This document shows, one piece after another, positions 48,023-57,635 of a stretch of DNA of 64,000 nucleotides. The notes under the pieces were generated by a model. That model saw only the letters and a program-made list of their open reading frames with translations. It searched no databases and was not told the DNA's origin. The translations under genes were made by a program, and so were the position numbers. Numbering within the stretch: the first letter of the stretch is position 1; each line of letters begins with the position of its first letter. The stretch is from Bacteroidales bacterium (lineage in GTDB: Bacteria > Bacteroidota > Bacteroidia > Bacteroidales > GCA-2748055), in contig JAOZQY010000005.1 of assembly GCA_029931975.1 (NCBI GenBank), positions 53,682-117,681 of the forward strand, given 5' to 3'.

Positions 48023-48745
48023 TTAGGTGCTTTTCATGTCTTCCTGGAAAAAACCTTCCAGTGCAGCCACGAAAGTCCCCAGACTAGGCATCTTCCTGGC
48101 CAGTCCATGAGTAAAGTGATTGAAGTCCAGTTTCCGAATCACCGCATTTAGCCGGTCCCTCTTCTTTGTATAGTCATGTCCCACAAGCTGGTAAGCAGCT
48201 TTCATATCTGCTGCCGGACGATCTCTGTCCTCCATGTTTTCTGTCTTCGGGTTAAAGCCCAGATGCTTCTCGATAAATTCAGGTGTTAGTTTGCCCGAAA
48301 CCTTTCTCAGGTGCCTGTACTCACCCAGGAACCAGGCTTCGGTCTCCATAACTGCCAGATATATCCGGGTAGATGCCTTCTTCTGTGGCAGCCTGTAATT
48401 CAGTCCCTTTAGCAATTTAGGCACCTCATCGTGCTGGAAATTGGGATATGCATCCCTAAGTCCCATAATCGCTGTATACCCGCTGCGAACCAGCTTATCT
48501 CGATGTGCCATCAGGTAACCTTTCACATTGGTCTCCCCTCCGCAATCATAGACCATGATATAGTAGTCAGTGTTCCTTTCCACGTGTGCAGCCCGCATCA
48601 CGGTAAAGGACATTCGTACATTATGTCCCCCGGTAATCTTAACGGTTTGAATAGCAATCCTGTTACGATCCAGCACCGCCTGAAGCAAATGCCTGACCAG
48701 GATCTGTTCGGTAAGTCCCTCTACAAATATCGCCAGCTTCCTCAT
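48023..48745 (-). CDS. TOPRIM/DUF4276-like nuclease-type protein, partner of the upstream ATPase
   Basis: 240 residues. The pattern FVEGLTEQ (Glu9, Glu13), a later YIMVYDCGGE (Asp67) and METEAWFLGEY near residue 133 is that of the DUF4276/RloB-like branch of the TOPRIM fold, used by OLD-family and abortive-infection nucleases. It starts with a 4-base overlap with the ATPase gene, so the two are made together. By analogy with PARIS (AriA/AriB), AbiL and split OLD systems it may be the toxic effector that the ATPase releases on phage infection. Catalytic activity is inferred, not shown. Confidence 0.65.
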   Translation of the reverse strand: MRKLAIFVEGLTEQILVRHLLQAVLDRNRIAIQTVKITGGHNVRMSFTVMRAAHVERNTDYYIMVYDCGGETNVKGYLMAHRDKLVRSGYTAIMGLRDAYPNFQHDEVPKLLKGLNYRLPQKKASTRIYLAVMETEAWFLGEYRHLRKVSGKLTPEFIEKHLGFNPKTENMEDRDRPAADMKAAYQLVGHDYTKKRDRLNAVIRKLDFNHFTHGLARKMPSLGTFVAALEGFFQEDMKST

Positions 48746-49908
48746 TCTCCCTGCTCTTCATCCGGCTCTTCGTCACTGAATCCCGCTTTGAAGAATTCAC
48801 TGGCATAGAAATCAAAATTGTTCAGGCCAGTAAATTTGAACTCCTCAAAGATATCTTTTGAGTTTTCGTAGTTGTAGAGGCTGATCTTTTGTCCCTCGCG
48901 CATGATCACTGCCCAGTGTTCAATATCCACAGCATTCATGATAAAGGAATCGTTGGTGGACATAATCAGCTGTATTTTTGCCTCCCCGGCCTTGGCTATC
49001 AATACCTGCACCAGGTGTTTGGCCCTTGAGAAATCCAGTCCCTCCCCAATGTCATCGATAATTACAAAACCCTTATGCCCGCACAGGATATAGTAATTCA
49101 CCTGTACCAGCACCGAGAAAGCACGGAACATCCCCTGGGACATATCCCGCTGGGTTACTTGTTTCTCCAATCCCTTCTCCGTGGTATACACTGCATAACG
49201 ATCCTGGCTGGTCCCACTGAAGCGTTCCGAAAAGTGGATGACTCCAAAGTCCTTCAGATCATAGCCGATCTGCTGCATATCCTTCAGAATCAGTTCCCGG
49301 AACTGCGGGAATTCCTCCTCGGCAACGGTGATAGCCGGCACCAGCGAAGAACTCGTATCACTCCAATCCATCTCCCTGGCCTCGAAAGAGGACTTCAAGG
49401 CATATCTGGTTTTCCCCAGGTCGCCACTGAAATCAAATCTTCTGAGGCTGACAGCCCATCCATGGATAATCTCGATAAAAGGATGCTGCAGCCTGTCGCG
49501 TTTGGCATAGCAGACAAGCTGATTGTGGGGTATCTCGAATTCCAGGAAAATGGACCCGGGAGTTGATTCATACTTGATAATCCCTGCTCCACCCTCTCCC
49601 CTGTCCAGAACCAGTTCCTCTTCCATGTATAGCCTCTCCATATGAATGGTTCCCAGGTCATACTCCAGCTCATACTTCATAAAACTCTCACTGTTCTTAA
49701 AGAGTAATTCATAACTCACAGGACCGGAAACAGTGGTTCCCTTGCCCAAAAGCATGCAAACCACCTCGGACAGGGCATTCAGGGTGCGGGTTTTCCCGCT
49801 GGAATTCTTGCCTACCACCAGATTGATCTCGCCCAGGCTCACATTATCAATCAGCCACTCAATGTTCTGGCCGGCATTTTCGCGAAAAGTAAAACTTTGA
49901 AGGTACAT
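48742..49908 (-). CDS. AAA (ABC/SMC-like, AAA_15/21 type) ATPase, putative defence sensor
   Basis: 388 residues. Walker A is GKNSSGKT at residues 33-40, preceded by the typical SLGEINLVV strand; a signature-like region DMSQGMFRAFSVLVQ near residue 255 is followed by Walker B GFVIIDDIGEGLDF near 283 and a switch strand IQLIMSTNDSFIMN. These are the features of single-headed ABC-type ATPases found in OLD, PARIS and Septu systems. There is no membrane segment or fused nuclease. It is coupled to the TOPRIM gene downstream. A short repeat TTAGTGGGTTAGTGGG lies just upstream. Confidence 0.75.
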   Translation of the reverse strand: MYLQSFTFRENAGQNIEWLIDNVSLGEINLVVGKNSSGKTRTLNALSEVVCMLLGKGTTVSGPVSYELLFKNSESFMKYELEYDLGTIHMERLYMEEELVLDRGEGGAGIIKYESTPGSIFLEFEIPHNQLVCYAKRDRLQHPFIEIIHGWAVSLRRFDFSGDLGKTRYALKSSFEAREMDWSDTSSSLVPAITVAEEEFPQFRELILKDMQQIGYDLKDFGVIHFSERFSGTSQDRYAVYTTEKGLEKQVTQRDMSQGMFRAFSVLVQVNYYILCGHKGFVIIDDIGEGLDFSRAKHLVQVLIAKAGEAKIQLIMSTNDSFIMNAVDIEHWAVIMREGQKISLYNYENSKDIFEEFKFTGLNNFDFYASEFFKAGFSDEEPDEEQGE

Positions 49909-49916
49909 GGGAAGAA

Positions 49917-49937
49917 GTTAGTGGGTTAGTGGGTTAG
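49917..49937. repeat. Short tandem repeat TTAGTGGG
   Basis: Two and a half copies of an 8-base unit (TTAGTGGGTTAGTGGGTTAG) lie between the ATPase start and the stop of the outer-membrane barrel gene. A similar TTAGTTAG stretch occurs at 41401-41411. No function visible. Confidence 0.6.
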
Positions 49938-49938
49938 A

Positions 49939-51621
49939 TTATAAAGCATACTTAAACCCTAGCATTACCCTGAACCTGTAGGCAGGATATTGATTGTAGA
50001 GATAGTATTTCTGGGCAGCCAGGTTATTGAAACGTGCCCAGAAAGAAAGGAGCTTGCTGTAGCGGTATTCCAGTCCCAGGTTGGCATCAAAGGTAAGTGG
50101 GAGAGTCTCCTCCAGGGACGGATCGAAGTTCTCGTAATAGCGAGCCCCTATGGTATAAAAGCCAACATTCAGGATGATCTTATCAGCCATATTATAACGC
50201 GCTTGCAGGGAGATGTCGAATTTAGGTTTGTTCCAGGGCTGATCCAGGCTGACCATGGTGGCATAACTGTAGCAATTTCCTTTCAGGAAGATCTTAAAGG
50301 ATTCGGAGGGCCGTACACTTAGCTCCCCATGCAGGGTAGCCAGGGTCACATCGTCGTAAACCACCCGAAACTGATTCATAAGCGGGTCACTATTATCATT
50401 TACATAGAAATAGGCATCGTCAATAATTGAATAGCTTGCCTTCAGATTATAAGCAAGGGCTCGCGAAAAGCGTCCTTTCAATCCAAAGTACCCGATGAGC
50501 TTGTGGTCGGTGGGACGAACCGTTAATCCGGGAACCACATAGGGATTCTCCTCTACGGTACTACGAAAGGAATTGGTTTCCAGATAGCCATTTACCCCGA
50601 AATAGGGTACTATCACCTCTTCCACCATATTAAAAGTAAAGGTGGCTCTGGGATATATATGGGGGGTAAACTCCCCGCCTGTAACAGTTCCATAGACATT
50701 GAATCCTGCTGTAAATCGCCACTGGGACGAACCTTTGGCCACATAAGGATTGAGCCAAAAAGTAGTCTGACTGCCCACCAGGGTATCCCAGTCGGAAAGG
50801 TGACCAAGCCATTCGCCACCGAGCTCTCCTCCAATATCCACTACCCTCAGGGCCTTATCAAACTCAAAAGCGGCTTTTGCCCCGTGTTCGCTTTGGTCAA
50901 ACTGGTGGCTAAAGTAGTGGTACTCCAGTGCGCCATCATAATTTACATGAAAAGAATCGGCATGCATGGAGTGAAGACCAAGAGCTCCCTGGGCTGTGAA
51001 ATAGGGCTGAACCGCATCTTCCCTGTTCAACATGGTATCCAGCGAAGGATCAACGCCATAGTGCACATAAGAATTGTAGGAAGCTCCTGCCGTATAGTCA
51101 AAAACATTTTTTTTAATAAACCGGCTGCCGTAGATATTGAAGTCATTCTCGTTAAAGCCTGCCGGCACTTTTTGATCATTGTCCAGCCTCAACTTCCCAT
51201 TCATGGAATGGTGCTTGATGTTCAGGCCAAAGGTTCCGTTCCTGGAGCGCAATTGATTTATGGTCAGTTCAGCCAGCGGGGTCAGGTAATTACCCATCCC
51301 CAGTGTAAGCTCACTTTTGTACAGGCGTTCCAGGGGCATCTTTACCATTCTGGCTGCCTTAATAGGCTCAACCCTGTACTGACTGTCATACAATTTAGGA
51401 TACAGCTGATAGCTGATCTCCGGAACTTCAAATTCGATCTCCTCATCCAGGCTGGGAAGCAAGTCAATCTTCTGAGCACCCGACAGCGTGGGAGAGTATG
51501 GCTTAACCACCCTTACTTCTTTCTGCTGCCCCATCATTGCCAGAGGTAACAGACATCCAAACACCCATACCAGTAATCTTTTCGAATATATCCTGAATTG
51601 TTTCATTTCAGTTGTTTTCAT
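49939..51621 (-). CDS. Outer-membrane beta-barrel protein (Bacteroidota-specific, paired with TPR protein)
   Basis: 560 residues with a signal peptide (ending LAMMGQQ near residue 32). A 100-residue plug-like region (PYSPTLSGAQKIDLLPSLDE) is followed by many amphipathic strands with aromatic ends, for example FGLNIKHHSMNGKLRLD, SYNSYVHYGVDPSLD, and the barrel closes with the terminal AYRFRVMLGFKYAL, ending in hydrophobic residues as outer-membrane proteins do. It resembles the porin-like halves of TonB-dependent receptors without a TonB box. It is 22 bases downstream of the large TPR gene, a pairing that suggests a shared role at the cell surface. Function not known. Confidence 0.7.
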   Translation of the reverse strand: MKTTEMKQFRIYSKRLLVWVFGCLLPLAMMGQQKEVRVVKPYSPTLSGAQKIDLLPSLDEEIEFEVPEISYQLYPKLYDSQYRVEPIKAARMVKMPLERLYKSELTLGMGNYLTPLAELTINQLRSRNGTFGLNIKHHSMNGKLRLDNDQKVPAGFNENDFNIYGSRFIKKNVFDYTAGASYNSYVHYGVDPSLDTMLNREDAVQPYFTAQGALGLHSMHADSFHVNYDGALEYHYFSHQFDQSEHGAKAAFEFDKALRVVDIGGELGGEWLGHLSDWDTLVGSQTTFWLNPYVAKGSSQWRFTAGFNVYGTVTGGEFTPHIYPRATFTFNMVEEVIVPYFGVNGYLETNSFRSTVEENPYVVPGLTVRPTDHKLIGYFGLKGRFSRALAYNLKASYSIIDDAYFYVNDNSDPLMNQFRVVYDDVTLATLHGELSVRPSESFKIFLKGNCYSYATMVSLDQPWNKPKFDISLQARYNMADKIILNVGFYTIGARYYENFDPSLEETLPLTFDANLGLEYRYSKLLSFWARFNNLAAQKYYLYNQYPAYRFRVMLGFKYAL

Positions 51622-51643
51622 TAAAAATCAAAAGTCCGGTCAG

Positions 51644-54600
51644 CTATTGGACCGATGCCCTTTCCGGTGCTATATTACTCTCCGCTTCAGTTGTCAGTGC
51701 CGCCTTGCGTTGTTTCGCATTGGCTATAATCCCGTCATCGGGGATGGTATAATAGTCGATCAGGCTTTGAAGAGAGTTGATGGCAGAAAATTCATCCCCC
51801 TTCTCAATGTACACATCCGAAAGGGTCAGGAAGGCCATTCCCATCCAGTACTGGTGGGGGGTATTCATATTAATAAATTCATATACAAGCTCTTCGGCCA
51901 GATCCAGTTCTCCCCTGTCATAGAGAATGGAGATCATCATATATTTGGATTTCGCACCCTCCTTACTATTTACTTCATTGGCCACTTTCTCATAAAAATC
52001 ATAGGCAAAATCCACCTCGTTCAATTCATGAAATGATCTGGCAATTTTGAAATTCGCCTCCCGAATATTCTCCTCCTGGATCTTATCGAGCTCAAGAACC
52101 TCCTGCGCTGCTGTTATGGTATTGCTATACTCGCCCAGCTCAAAATAACAGCGCATCAGTCCAAGTGTAGCATCAAAAATATTCGTTTTCTGCGCAGCCA
52201 TCTCCAACATGGCCCTGTAGTAATCGGCTGCCCTGTGGTAGTCTTTTTCACGAAAAGAAATTTTCGATGCAGCTTCCAGGGCAGGTTCGGTAAACATGTT
52301 ATAAGGCTGAGCAATAATATAGTCCAACGATTTAATCGCTTCATCATTCTGATTCAATTTCAGCTGGCAATCGGCCTTATAATAGTGTGCATTCAACAAG
52401 AATCTGCCCTGAGGAAAAGCATCCAGGTAGTCTGTGAATGCCCGTACGGTACCTTCACAATCATCCCGCATATAGACCAGTTCTGCTGCAGTATAGGATA
52501 GCGAATCTTCTTCCATTCGGCTTATATCCCGACCCAAACCTGTTAAAAAGACCAGGTAGCCATCCACATTGTCCTTCCGGACATAAATATTCTTTATGCT
52601 GGTCAGCGCATTTTCTGCCTCCGGCGTGCCCGGATAGTCAGTTGCCACTCGTTCATAATAAGTGAGCGCATGGTCGTAATCAGCAGCATTATAATAGATC
52701 AGTCCAAGCTGGTTCAGAGCGCTGTTGTTGTAACTGGAGTTACTGTGTTCATTTACCACCCGTTCATAGTAACTCTGAGCCTTCTTTGGCTGATTCAGCA
52801 CTACATAAGATCTGCCAATTTCGAACAAAGCATCGTCTACAAATGCGGATTTAGGCTGCTCCGTAACAATCTTGTTCAGTACATCCACCTTCTCCTGTGT
52901 ACGATCAAGCAGACCCAGGGTAAAACCTTTCTGGAACATGGCATAGTCCACATCGGCCTTTCCCATTGCAATACTCCTTTCGTAATACTCAATGGCCCTG
53001 GTATAATTACTTTGAATAAAGTAGCAATCGGCCATCCGGTTATAGGCATCCGATCTGTTGGGAGTGGATTTACCCTGCTCCATCCCCACGAATTTTCCGA
53101 ACCAGTTGAGTGCGTCGCCATAGGACTTCTGATCGAAATAATAATATCCCAGGCTGTAATGACTCAGGGGATACTCCTCCTGTTGCTGAGCCCGTTCATC
53201 TTTTAGAAATTCGTCATAGTACATCCGTGCAGTCGTCCGGTCGCCCGTTCTATAGGCCGCTTCCCCCAGCCAGAAATAAGTTCTTGAAGCAATCACAGGA
53301 TCGTATCCTGCATATTGAGTTGAAACTTCCAGAGCTTCCACCGCCTCATTGAATCTCAGGTTTTTATAGAGTTCCAGTCCCCTGTAGAAAGCCACCTTCT
53401 GATAGGCCCTTTCAATGTCTGCATCCTTCCTCCTGATCTTCTCAAGTGAAGTCATGGCCATGGAGTAGTTCCTGGTTCCAAGATAGGCCGTAACCAGGTA
53501 GTTGTAGGCATCATCCGTATTATCCGCTGCAGGGTAAGACCTGATATAGAGCTCCAGCGCACGTATGGCTTCATTAAAAGGATTATAGGAGAGCTCAAAG
53601 GTTACTTTGGCAAAATTGAACAGTGCATCCTGCTGAATCTTCGGATCAAATTTCATATTGGCCGCCTTGGAGAAGGCTATCAGGGCCTTCTTTTTCTCAC
53701 CGCTCTTCAGGTAACAGTCGCCAAGGTGATAGAGTGAACTCTGTGCAATCTCAGTATTCCTGTAGCTTATCCCTTCAAACAACGGAAGGGCATTTTCATA
53801 CTCCTTGTTATGATAGTAGGCATAAGCCAGCTGATAGCGGTCATGAATAGTATAGGTCTTTGTATTTGACTTATAGGTCTCCAGGTAGGGGATTGCCTCT
53901 TTGTATTCTTTCAGCATAAAATGGGACTCCCCTATAATCTTGGCTACCTCACCCAGTCTTCGCTCCGATACCGAATCCATCATAGGTGATGCATATTCAA
54001 TTACCTCATCATACTTCTTCTGCATATAGAGAATCTGCGAAATGTAATAGGGTGCAATTCCACTAAATAAAGGATCACTATCAATATCCCTGAATCCCTT
54101 CAGGGCAGTCTCATAGTTCCCATCCACATAGTGAATATGCGAATAGTAGTAAGTAGCCGGACCCGTAAAGGATGATTCCGCCTCCAGTATCTCATAGAAA
54201 TTAACCCGGGCATTTTCAAAGTCATGTCTTTTATAGTAGCTGTAACCTTTTTTAAAATAATACTCGGGCAGTTTTTCATTTCCTATTGTATAGCGGTCCA
54301 CCCTGTTGTACCAGGAGATGCTTTTTGCCCAGTTGTTCTTATCGTAAAAGTAGTCGGCCACACGAAAGGCAGCCATGTCTACGAAAGGACTTTCCGGATA
54401 TTCTGAGATAAAGCTATAGACCAGAAACTCAGAGTCATCATTTCTTAACTCCACTGCCGACATGGCCATGTAATAGGAGGCTTCGGAACGTATTTCGGAC
54501 TTTGAGCCCGCGTGCTCTTCCAGAAAATTACCCAGTACCCTGCGTGCTGCACCATATTTTTGGCTTTCGTACAGCTCCAGTCCCCTCAAATAGTCGTTGT

Positions 54601-54694
54601 CTCCATAGTCATACACCGCACTCTTCTGACTGTAGGCCACAACTGAAACCAGCAGGAATACAAGGGGTGTGATTCTCTTTGTTGATCGGATCAT
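51644..54694 (-). CDS. Large tetratricopeptide-repeat protein, secreted
   Basis: About 1016 residues from the ATG at 54694, chosen because a signal peptide (ITPLVFLLVSVVAYSQ) follows; an in-frame ATG at 54742 would add 16 residues before it. More than 15 TPR/Sel1-like helical pairs are visible, such as YESQKYGAARRVLGNFL, YYFDQKSYGDALNWFGKFV, QSNYTRAIEYYERSIAMGK and YNAADYDHALTYYERVATDYP. It is a periplasmic or outer-membrane-attached scaffold, in family terms similar to BamD/YbgF-type repeats but far longer. It precedes the barrel protein in an apparent two-gene operon and is divergent from ftsE. Confidence 0.85.
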   Translation of the reverse strand: MIRSTKRITPLVFLLVSVVAYSQKSAVYDYGDNDYLRGLELYESQKYGAARRVLGNFLEEHAGSKSEIRSEASYYMAMSAVELRNDDSEFLVYSFISEYPESPFVDMAAFRVADYFYDKNNWAKSISWYNRVDRYTIGNEKLPEYYFKKGYSYYKRHDFENARVNFYEILEAESSFTGPATYYYSHIHYVDGNYETALKGFRDIDSDPLFSGIAPYYISQILYMQKKYDEVIEYASPMMDSVSERRLGEVAKIIGESHFMLKEYKEAIPYLETYKSNTKTYTIHDRYQLAYAYYHNKEYENALPLFEGISYRNTEIAQSSLYHLGDCYLKSGEKKKALIAFSKAANMKFDPKIQQDALFNFAKVTFELSYNPFNEAIRALELYIRSYPAADNTDDAYNYLVTAYLGTRNYSMAMTSLEKIRRKDADIERAYQKVAFYRGLELYKNLRFNEAVEALEVSTQYAGYDPVIASRTYFWLGEAAYRTGDRTTARMYYDEFLKDERAQQQEEYPLSHYSLGYYYFDQKSYGDALNWFGKFVGMEQGKSTPNRSDAYNRMADCYFIQSNYTRAIEYYERSIAMGKADVDYAMFQKGFTLGLLDRTQEKVDVLNKIVTEQPKSAFVDDALFEIGRSYVVLNQPKKAQSYYERVVNEHSNSSYNNSALNQLGLIYYNAADYDHALTYYERVATDYPGTPEAENALTSIKNIYVRKDNVDGYLVFLTGLGRDISRMEEDSLSYTAAELVYMRDDCEGTVRAFTDYLDAFPQGRFLLNAHYYKADCQLKLNQNDEAIKSLDYIIAQPYNMFTEPALEAASKISFREKDYHRAADYYRAMLEMAAQKTNIFDATLGLMRCYFELGEYSNTITAAQEVLELDKIQEENIREANFKIARSFHELNEVDFAYDFYEKVANEVNSKEGAKSKYMMISILYDRGELDLAEELVYEFINMNTPHQYWMGMAFLTLSDVYIEKGDEFSAINSLQSLIDYYTIPDDGIIANAKQRKAALTTEAESNIAPERASVQ

Positions 54695-54828
54695 ATGCAT
54701 GAGATTAACTTGATAAAAGTACGATAATTCCAGCCTGCTCATTTGGCCCTGTCTCTTTTTAATTAACAGTCGGATGTTAATTTTTAGTATGATTATAATT
54801 CTTAATTTAGCCAGATATTTTAGAAACT

Positions 54829-55542
54829 ATGGCGCTGGACAATGTCATCTCCCTTGAAAATGCGGTAATTGGAGTCGATGACCATATCATACTGGAGCAG
54901 GTAAATCTTTCGGTCATGAAGGGCGAATTCGTTTATGTCATCGGCAGGGTTGGAAGCGGAAAAACCAGTCTGATTCTTACCCTGAATGCCGAGTTGCCCC
55001 TGAAAGAGGGAAGCGGTACGGTTGCAGGTTTTGGCCTGGAGAACCTTAAGCGTAAGGAGGTTCCAATGCTCAGAAGAAAGCTGGGAATCGTGTTCCAGGA
55101 TTTCAAATTACTGAACGATCGCACTGTAGAAAGCAACCTGGAGTTTGCCCTGAAAGCCACAGGCTGGAAGAATAAGGATGAGATCAAAGATCGTATTGCT
55201 GATGTTCTTGAGCGGGTCGATCTGGGATATAAGGGATATAAAATGCCACACCAGCTTTCAGGAGGAGAACAGCAACGTGTGGTGATAGCCCGGGCGCTCT
55301 TAAATGACCCTGAAATCATTCTTGCCGATGAACCAACCGGCAACCTGGATCCGGCTACTTCGGACGATATCATGAATATCCTTGCAGAAATATCCAAAAA
55401 CGGCAGAGCGGTGATGATGGCCACCCACAATTACAATCTCATCAAGCGCTTTCCCTCCAGAACACTGAAGTGTGAAGATAATAGACTCATACATGCCAAT
55501 CTATCTGAGGCTGATTTTGACAGGTTGATCGAGAATGTATAG
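54829..55542 (+). CDS. ftsE: Cell-division ABC ATPase FtsE
   Basis: 237 residues. Walker A GRVGSGKT (39-46), signature [16 protein letters not shown], Walker [16 protein letters not shown] and switch His [10 protein letters not shown] are all present. FtsE with the membrane protein FtsX activates cell-wall hydrolases at the septum. No ftsX is adjacent; in many Bacteroidota it lies elsewhere. The next gene starts 8 bases later. Related LolD/MacB ATPases share the motifs, but the size and the phrase [19 protein letters not shown] favour FtsE. Confidence 0.8.
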   Translation: MALDNVISLENAVIGVDDHIILEQVNLSVMKGEFVYVIGRVGSGKTSLILTLNAELPLKEGSGTVAGFGLENLKRKEVPMLRRKLGIVFQDFKLLNDRTVESNLEFALKATGWKNKDEIKDRIADVLERVDLGYKGYKMPHQLSGGEQQRVVIARALLNDPEIILADEPTGNLDPATSDDIMNILAEISKNGRAVMMATHNYNLIKRFPSRTLKCEDNRLIHANLSEADFDRLIENV

Positions 55543-55550
55543 AAGCACTA

Positions 55551-56639
55551 ATGGATCTGAAATCATATACCCTGAAGGAGCTGGAGACTTATCTTCGCCC
55601 CCTCTTTTCCGATGCGGAATATAGGGTACCCCTTTCCCCCCTGCGCCTTGATTCCTATCTAAGAAATCCAAGAGCAGAAGCTGCTGATCCTGTTCTGTTT
55701 GAATTGCTACAGGAAGGAGAATTGCTGGCTTACCGCACCCTGCTTCCCGATTGCTTTTTTGACAGGGATGGATTTCCCTACCGATTTGCATGGCTCAGTG
55801 GCAACTGGGTCCGTCCCGACAAAAGAAGGCAGGGCCTGTCCACCCGCTTGCTGGAGATGGCAGAAGAGCACTGGCAGGGACGCCTGATGTACACCAACTA
55901 TGCACCGGATTCCAAAGCTCTGTATGATCATACCGGACGTTTCAGAGTCATTGCAAACAGGGAAGGGAAACGTTTCTACCTGAGATCTGCCACCGAAGAG
56001 CTCCTGGGTAAGCGCCTTGGATCGGGGAAACTGCTGCATTTCGCCGATCAGGTGGTCAATCAGCTTAGAGAGGGGAGCATTGAGAAGTTTAGACTCAGGG
56101 AGCAGGATTCATGCATGGTGAAACGAATTCCAGATTTTGATGAGAGCTATTCTGAGATTGTAAACACAATTCAAAAAGAATCCCTGTTCCGAAGAGACAG
56201 CCATATATTCAACTGGGCCCTGGAGAATCCCTGGGTCACCCAGGAATCAAGCCCAGCCCTTCAATACCAGTTCTCCTACCAGGCCAGGCGCTTCGAAAAC
56301 ATCCTCTACCACTTTAGCTGTAAAGATACCGGCAAGGAAGGTCTTGCCTGGCTCGTACTCCATAACAGGGTATTATCGGTACCCTACTTTTTTGCGGAAG
56401 AAAATCATTTGCTTCCATGCATGGCCGGAACCATTTTGAGAATCATGATCGATGAAGATTGTACCCATGCCACCCTTCGTAATCAGGCCCTCATAGAGAG
56501 TTTTAAACCTTTCCGAAGTATTTTTCTTTCTGTGCGAAAAATGCCCCAATTAATCTTTGCCCATGAAAAGCTACAGGATCTGCTCCCCGAAAAGACAGTG
56601 ATTCATGATGGTGACGGGGATGTAATGTTTACCGGCTAG
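55551..56639 (+). CDS. GNAT-type acetyltransferase, unknown substrate
   Basis: 362 residues. The region FAWLSGNWVRPDKRRQGLSTRLLEMAEEHW (around residues 80-110) is the acetyl-CoA-binding Q/RxxGxG/A core of GNAT enzymes; the rest is divergent and has a second GNAT-like half. No signal peptide. It begins 8 bases after ftsE and overlaps the stop of the convergent deacetylase by a few bases. Together with the deacetylase and FemAB-like genes it probably acts in cell-surface glycan or lipid modification; no reaction can be assigned. Confidence 0.65.
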   Translation: MDLKSYTLKELETYLRPLFSDAEYRVPLSPLRLDSYLRNPRAEAADPVLFELLQEGELLAYRTLLPDCFFDRDGFPYRFAWLSGNWVRPDKRRQGLSTRLLEMAEEHWQGRLMYTNYAPDSKALYDHTGRFRVIANREGKRFYLRSATEELLGKRLGSGKLLHFADQVVNQLREGSIEKFRLREQDSCMVKRIPDFDESYSEIVNTIQKESLFRRDSHIFNWALENPWVTQESSPALQYQFSYQARRFENILYHFSCKDTGKEGLAWLVLHNRVLSVPYFFAEENHLLPCMAGTILRIMIDEDCTHATLRNQALIESFKPFRSIFLSVRKMPQLIFAHEKLQDLLPEKTVIHDGDGDVMFTG

Positions 56640-57634
56640 TACCTGAGAGAATTCCTCCCCAGTGGACTCTTTAAAAGATAATAAAGGTATTCCACTTTCA
56701 GTGCTTCAAGGGCCGAAGTTTCGTATTGTTCCATTGGAATACGCTGAACATAACCTGCTTTACCCGTCCGCTTCAGTCCGGATGTTCCCATCAGTATTGT
56801 TGCAACCTCTTCATCCAGCAGGCTGTTAATAACCCCTTTAGGAATTCCATTGCTGGTAAAAGGAAAGGAAAAATATCGGGTGGAAATTTTAAAACGATCT
56901 TGCAGATCCCTTATGCTGGCTCCAAGCTGTTCTATCATTTCCTCTGGCTCAAGGCCCCCGAAATCTCTGTGATCAGACGAGTGAGCTCCAAGGGTAAAAC
57001 CCCAGTCAAGCAAATCCTTTATCTCACGGCTGTTCATGTAGACCGGTCTGGATCGCAGGTAAGCAGAAAAATCAAGTTCCGCTTGTCTGGCCAAGGCATC
57101 CAGAAGAGTACGCTGATCGTAACCAATCATCATAATCGAAGCCTCTACCTGCTCCTGGGCAATCTTAAGAAATTCCGAGATCCTTTCCTTTGCCCTGCAA
57201 TCCTCCCGGATCTGGTGAATCAGCAAGCTTGCTTTGTACCGGTAGAAAAGAGCCTTATTATCTATAAACTTATTGTTCAGAAAAAAAGTCGCCGGAATCC
57301 CTTTTCGCTTTAACAGCGGAGCAATCAGCTCATGGCAGCCCTTAAGACCATCATCAAAAGTAAGCACCATAGCGGGCTTTCTCTTCTTCTCCACAGGCTT
57401 ATCCAGGTATTCTCCCAGGCTAAGTGGTTCGAACAGCTTTAGGAGCTGATCAAGATCCCGCTCAAAATCCACTGTTTTAATTAGCTTATAGAGGTGACTG
57501 ATATGTGGAAGATCCCGATCAGAAATGGTATGGTAGAATGGAAATATCACCGACTGTCCCGACCATCTGATCATACCTTGAAGCTTCGCAGGGCGTGCGA
57601 GCGATAAAAGTCGTTTCCGGGTAAGATTGTTCAT
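56636..57634 (-). CDS. NodB-type polysaccharide deacetylase
   Basis: 332 residues. NodB motif 1 is VLTFDDGLKG (TFDDG at 92-96); the metal-binding H-x3-H occurs in LGAHSSDHRDF near residue 214; FSFPFTSNG is the third motif. CE4 enzymes remove N-acetyl groups from peptidoglycan, chitin or capsular sugars. No signal peptide is evident, so it may act on a cytoplasmic precursor or be exported otherwise. It starts 1-2 bases after the FemAB-like gene, forming an operon. Confidence 0.8.
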   Translation of the reverse strand: MNNLTRKRLLSLARPAKLQGMIRWSGQSVIFPFYHTISDRDLPHISHLYKLIKTVDFERDLDQLLKLFEPLSLGEYLDKPVEKKRKPAMVLTFDDGLKGCHELIAPLLKRKGIPATFFLNNKFIDNKALFYRYKASLLIHQIREDCRAKERISEFLKIAQEQVEASIMMIGYDQRTLLDALARQAELDFSAYLRSRPVYMNSREIKDLLDWGFTLGAHSSDHRDFGGLEPEEMIEQLGASIRDLQDRFKISTRYFSFPFTSNGIPKGVINSLLDEEVATILMGTSGLKRTGKAGYVQRIPMEQYETSALEALKVEYLYYLLKSPLGRNSLRY

Positions 57635-57635
57635 G

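Noticed and set aside
50659..51549. 296-codon open frame on the plus strand across the outer-membrane barrel gene
   Set aside because: Antisense to a convincing outer-membrane protein with signal peptide; no family features of its own.
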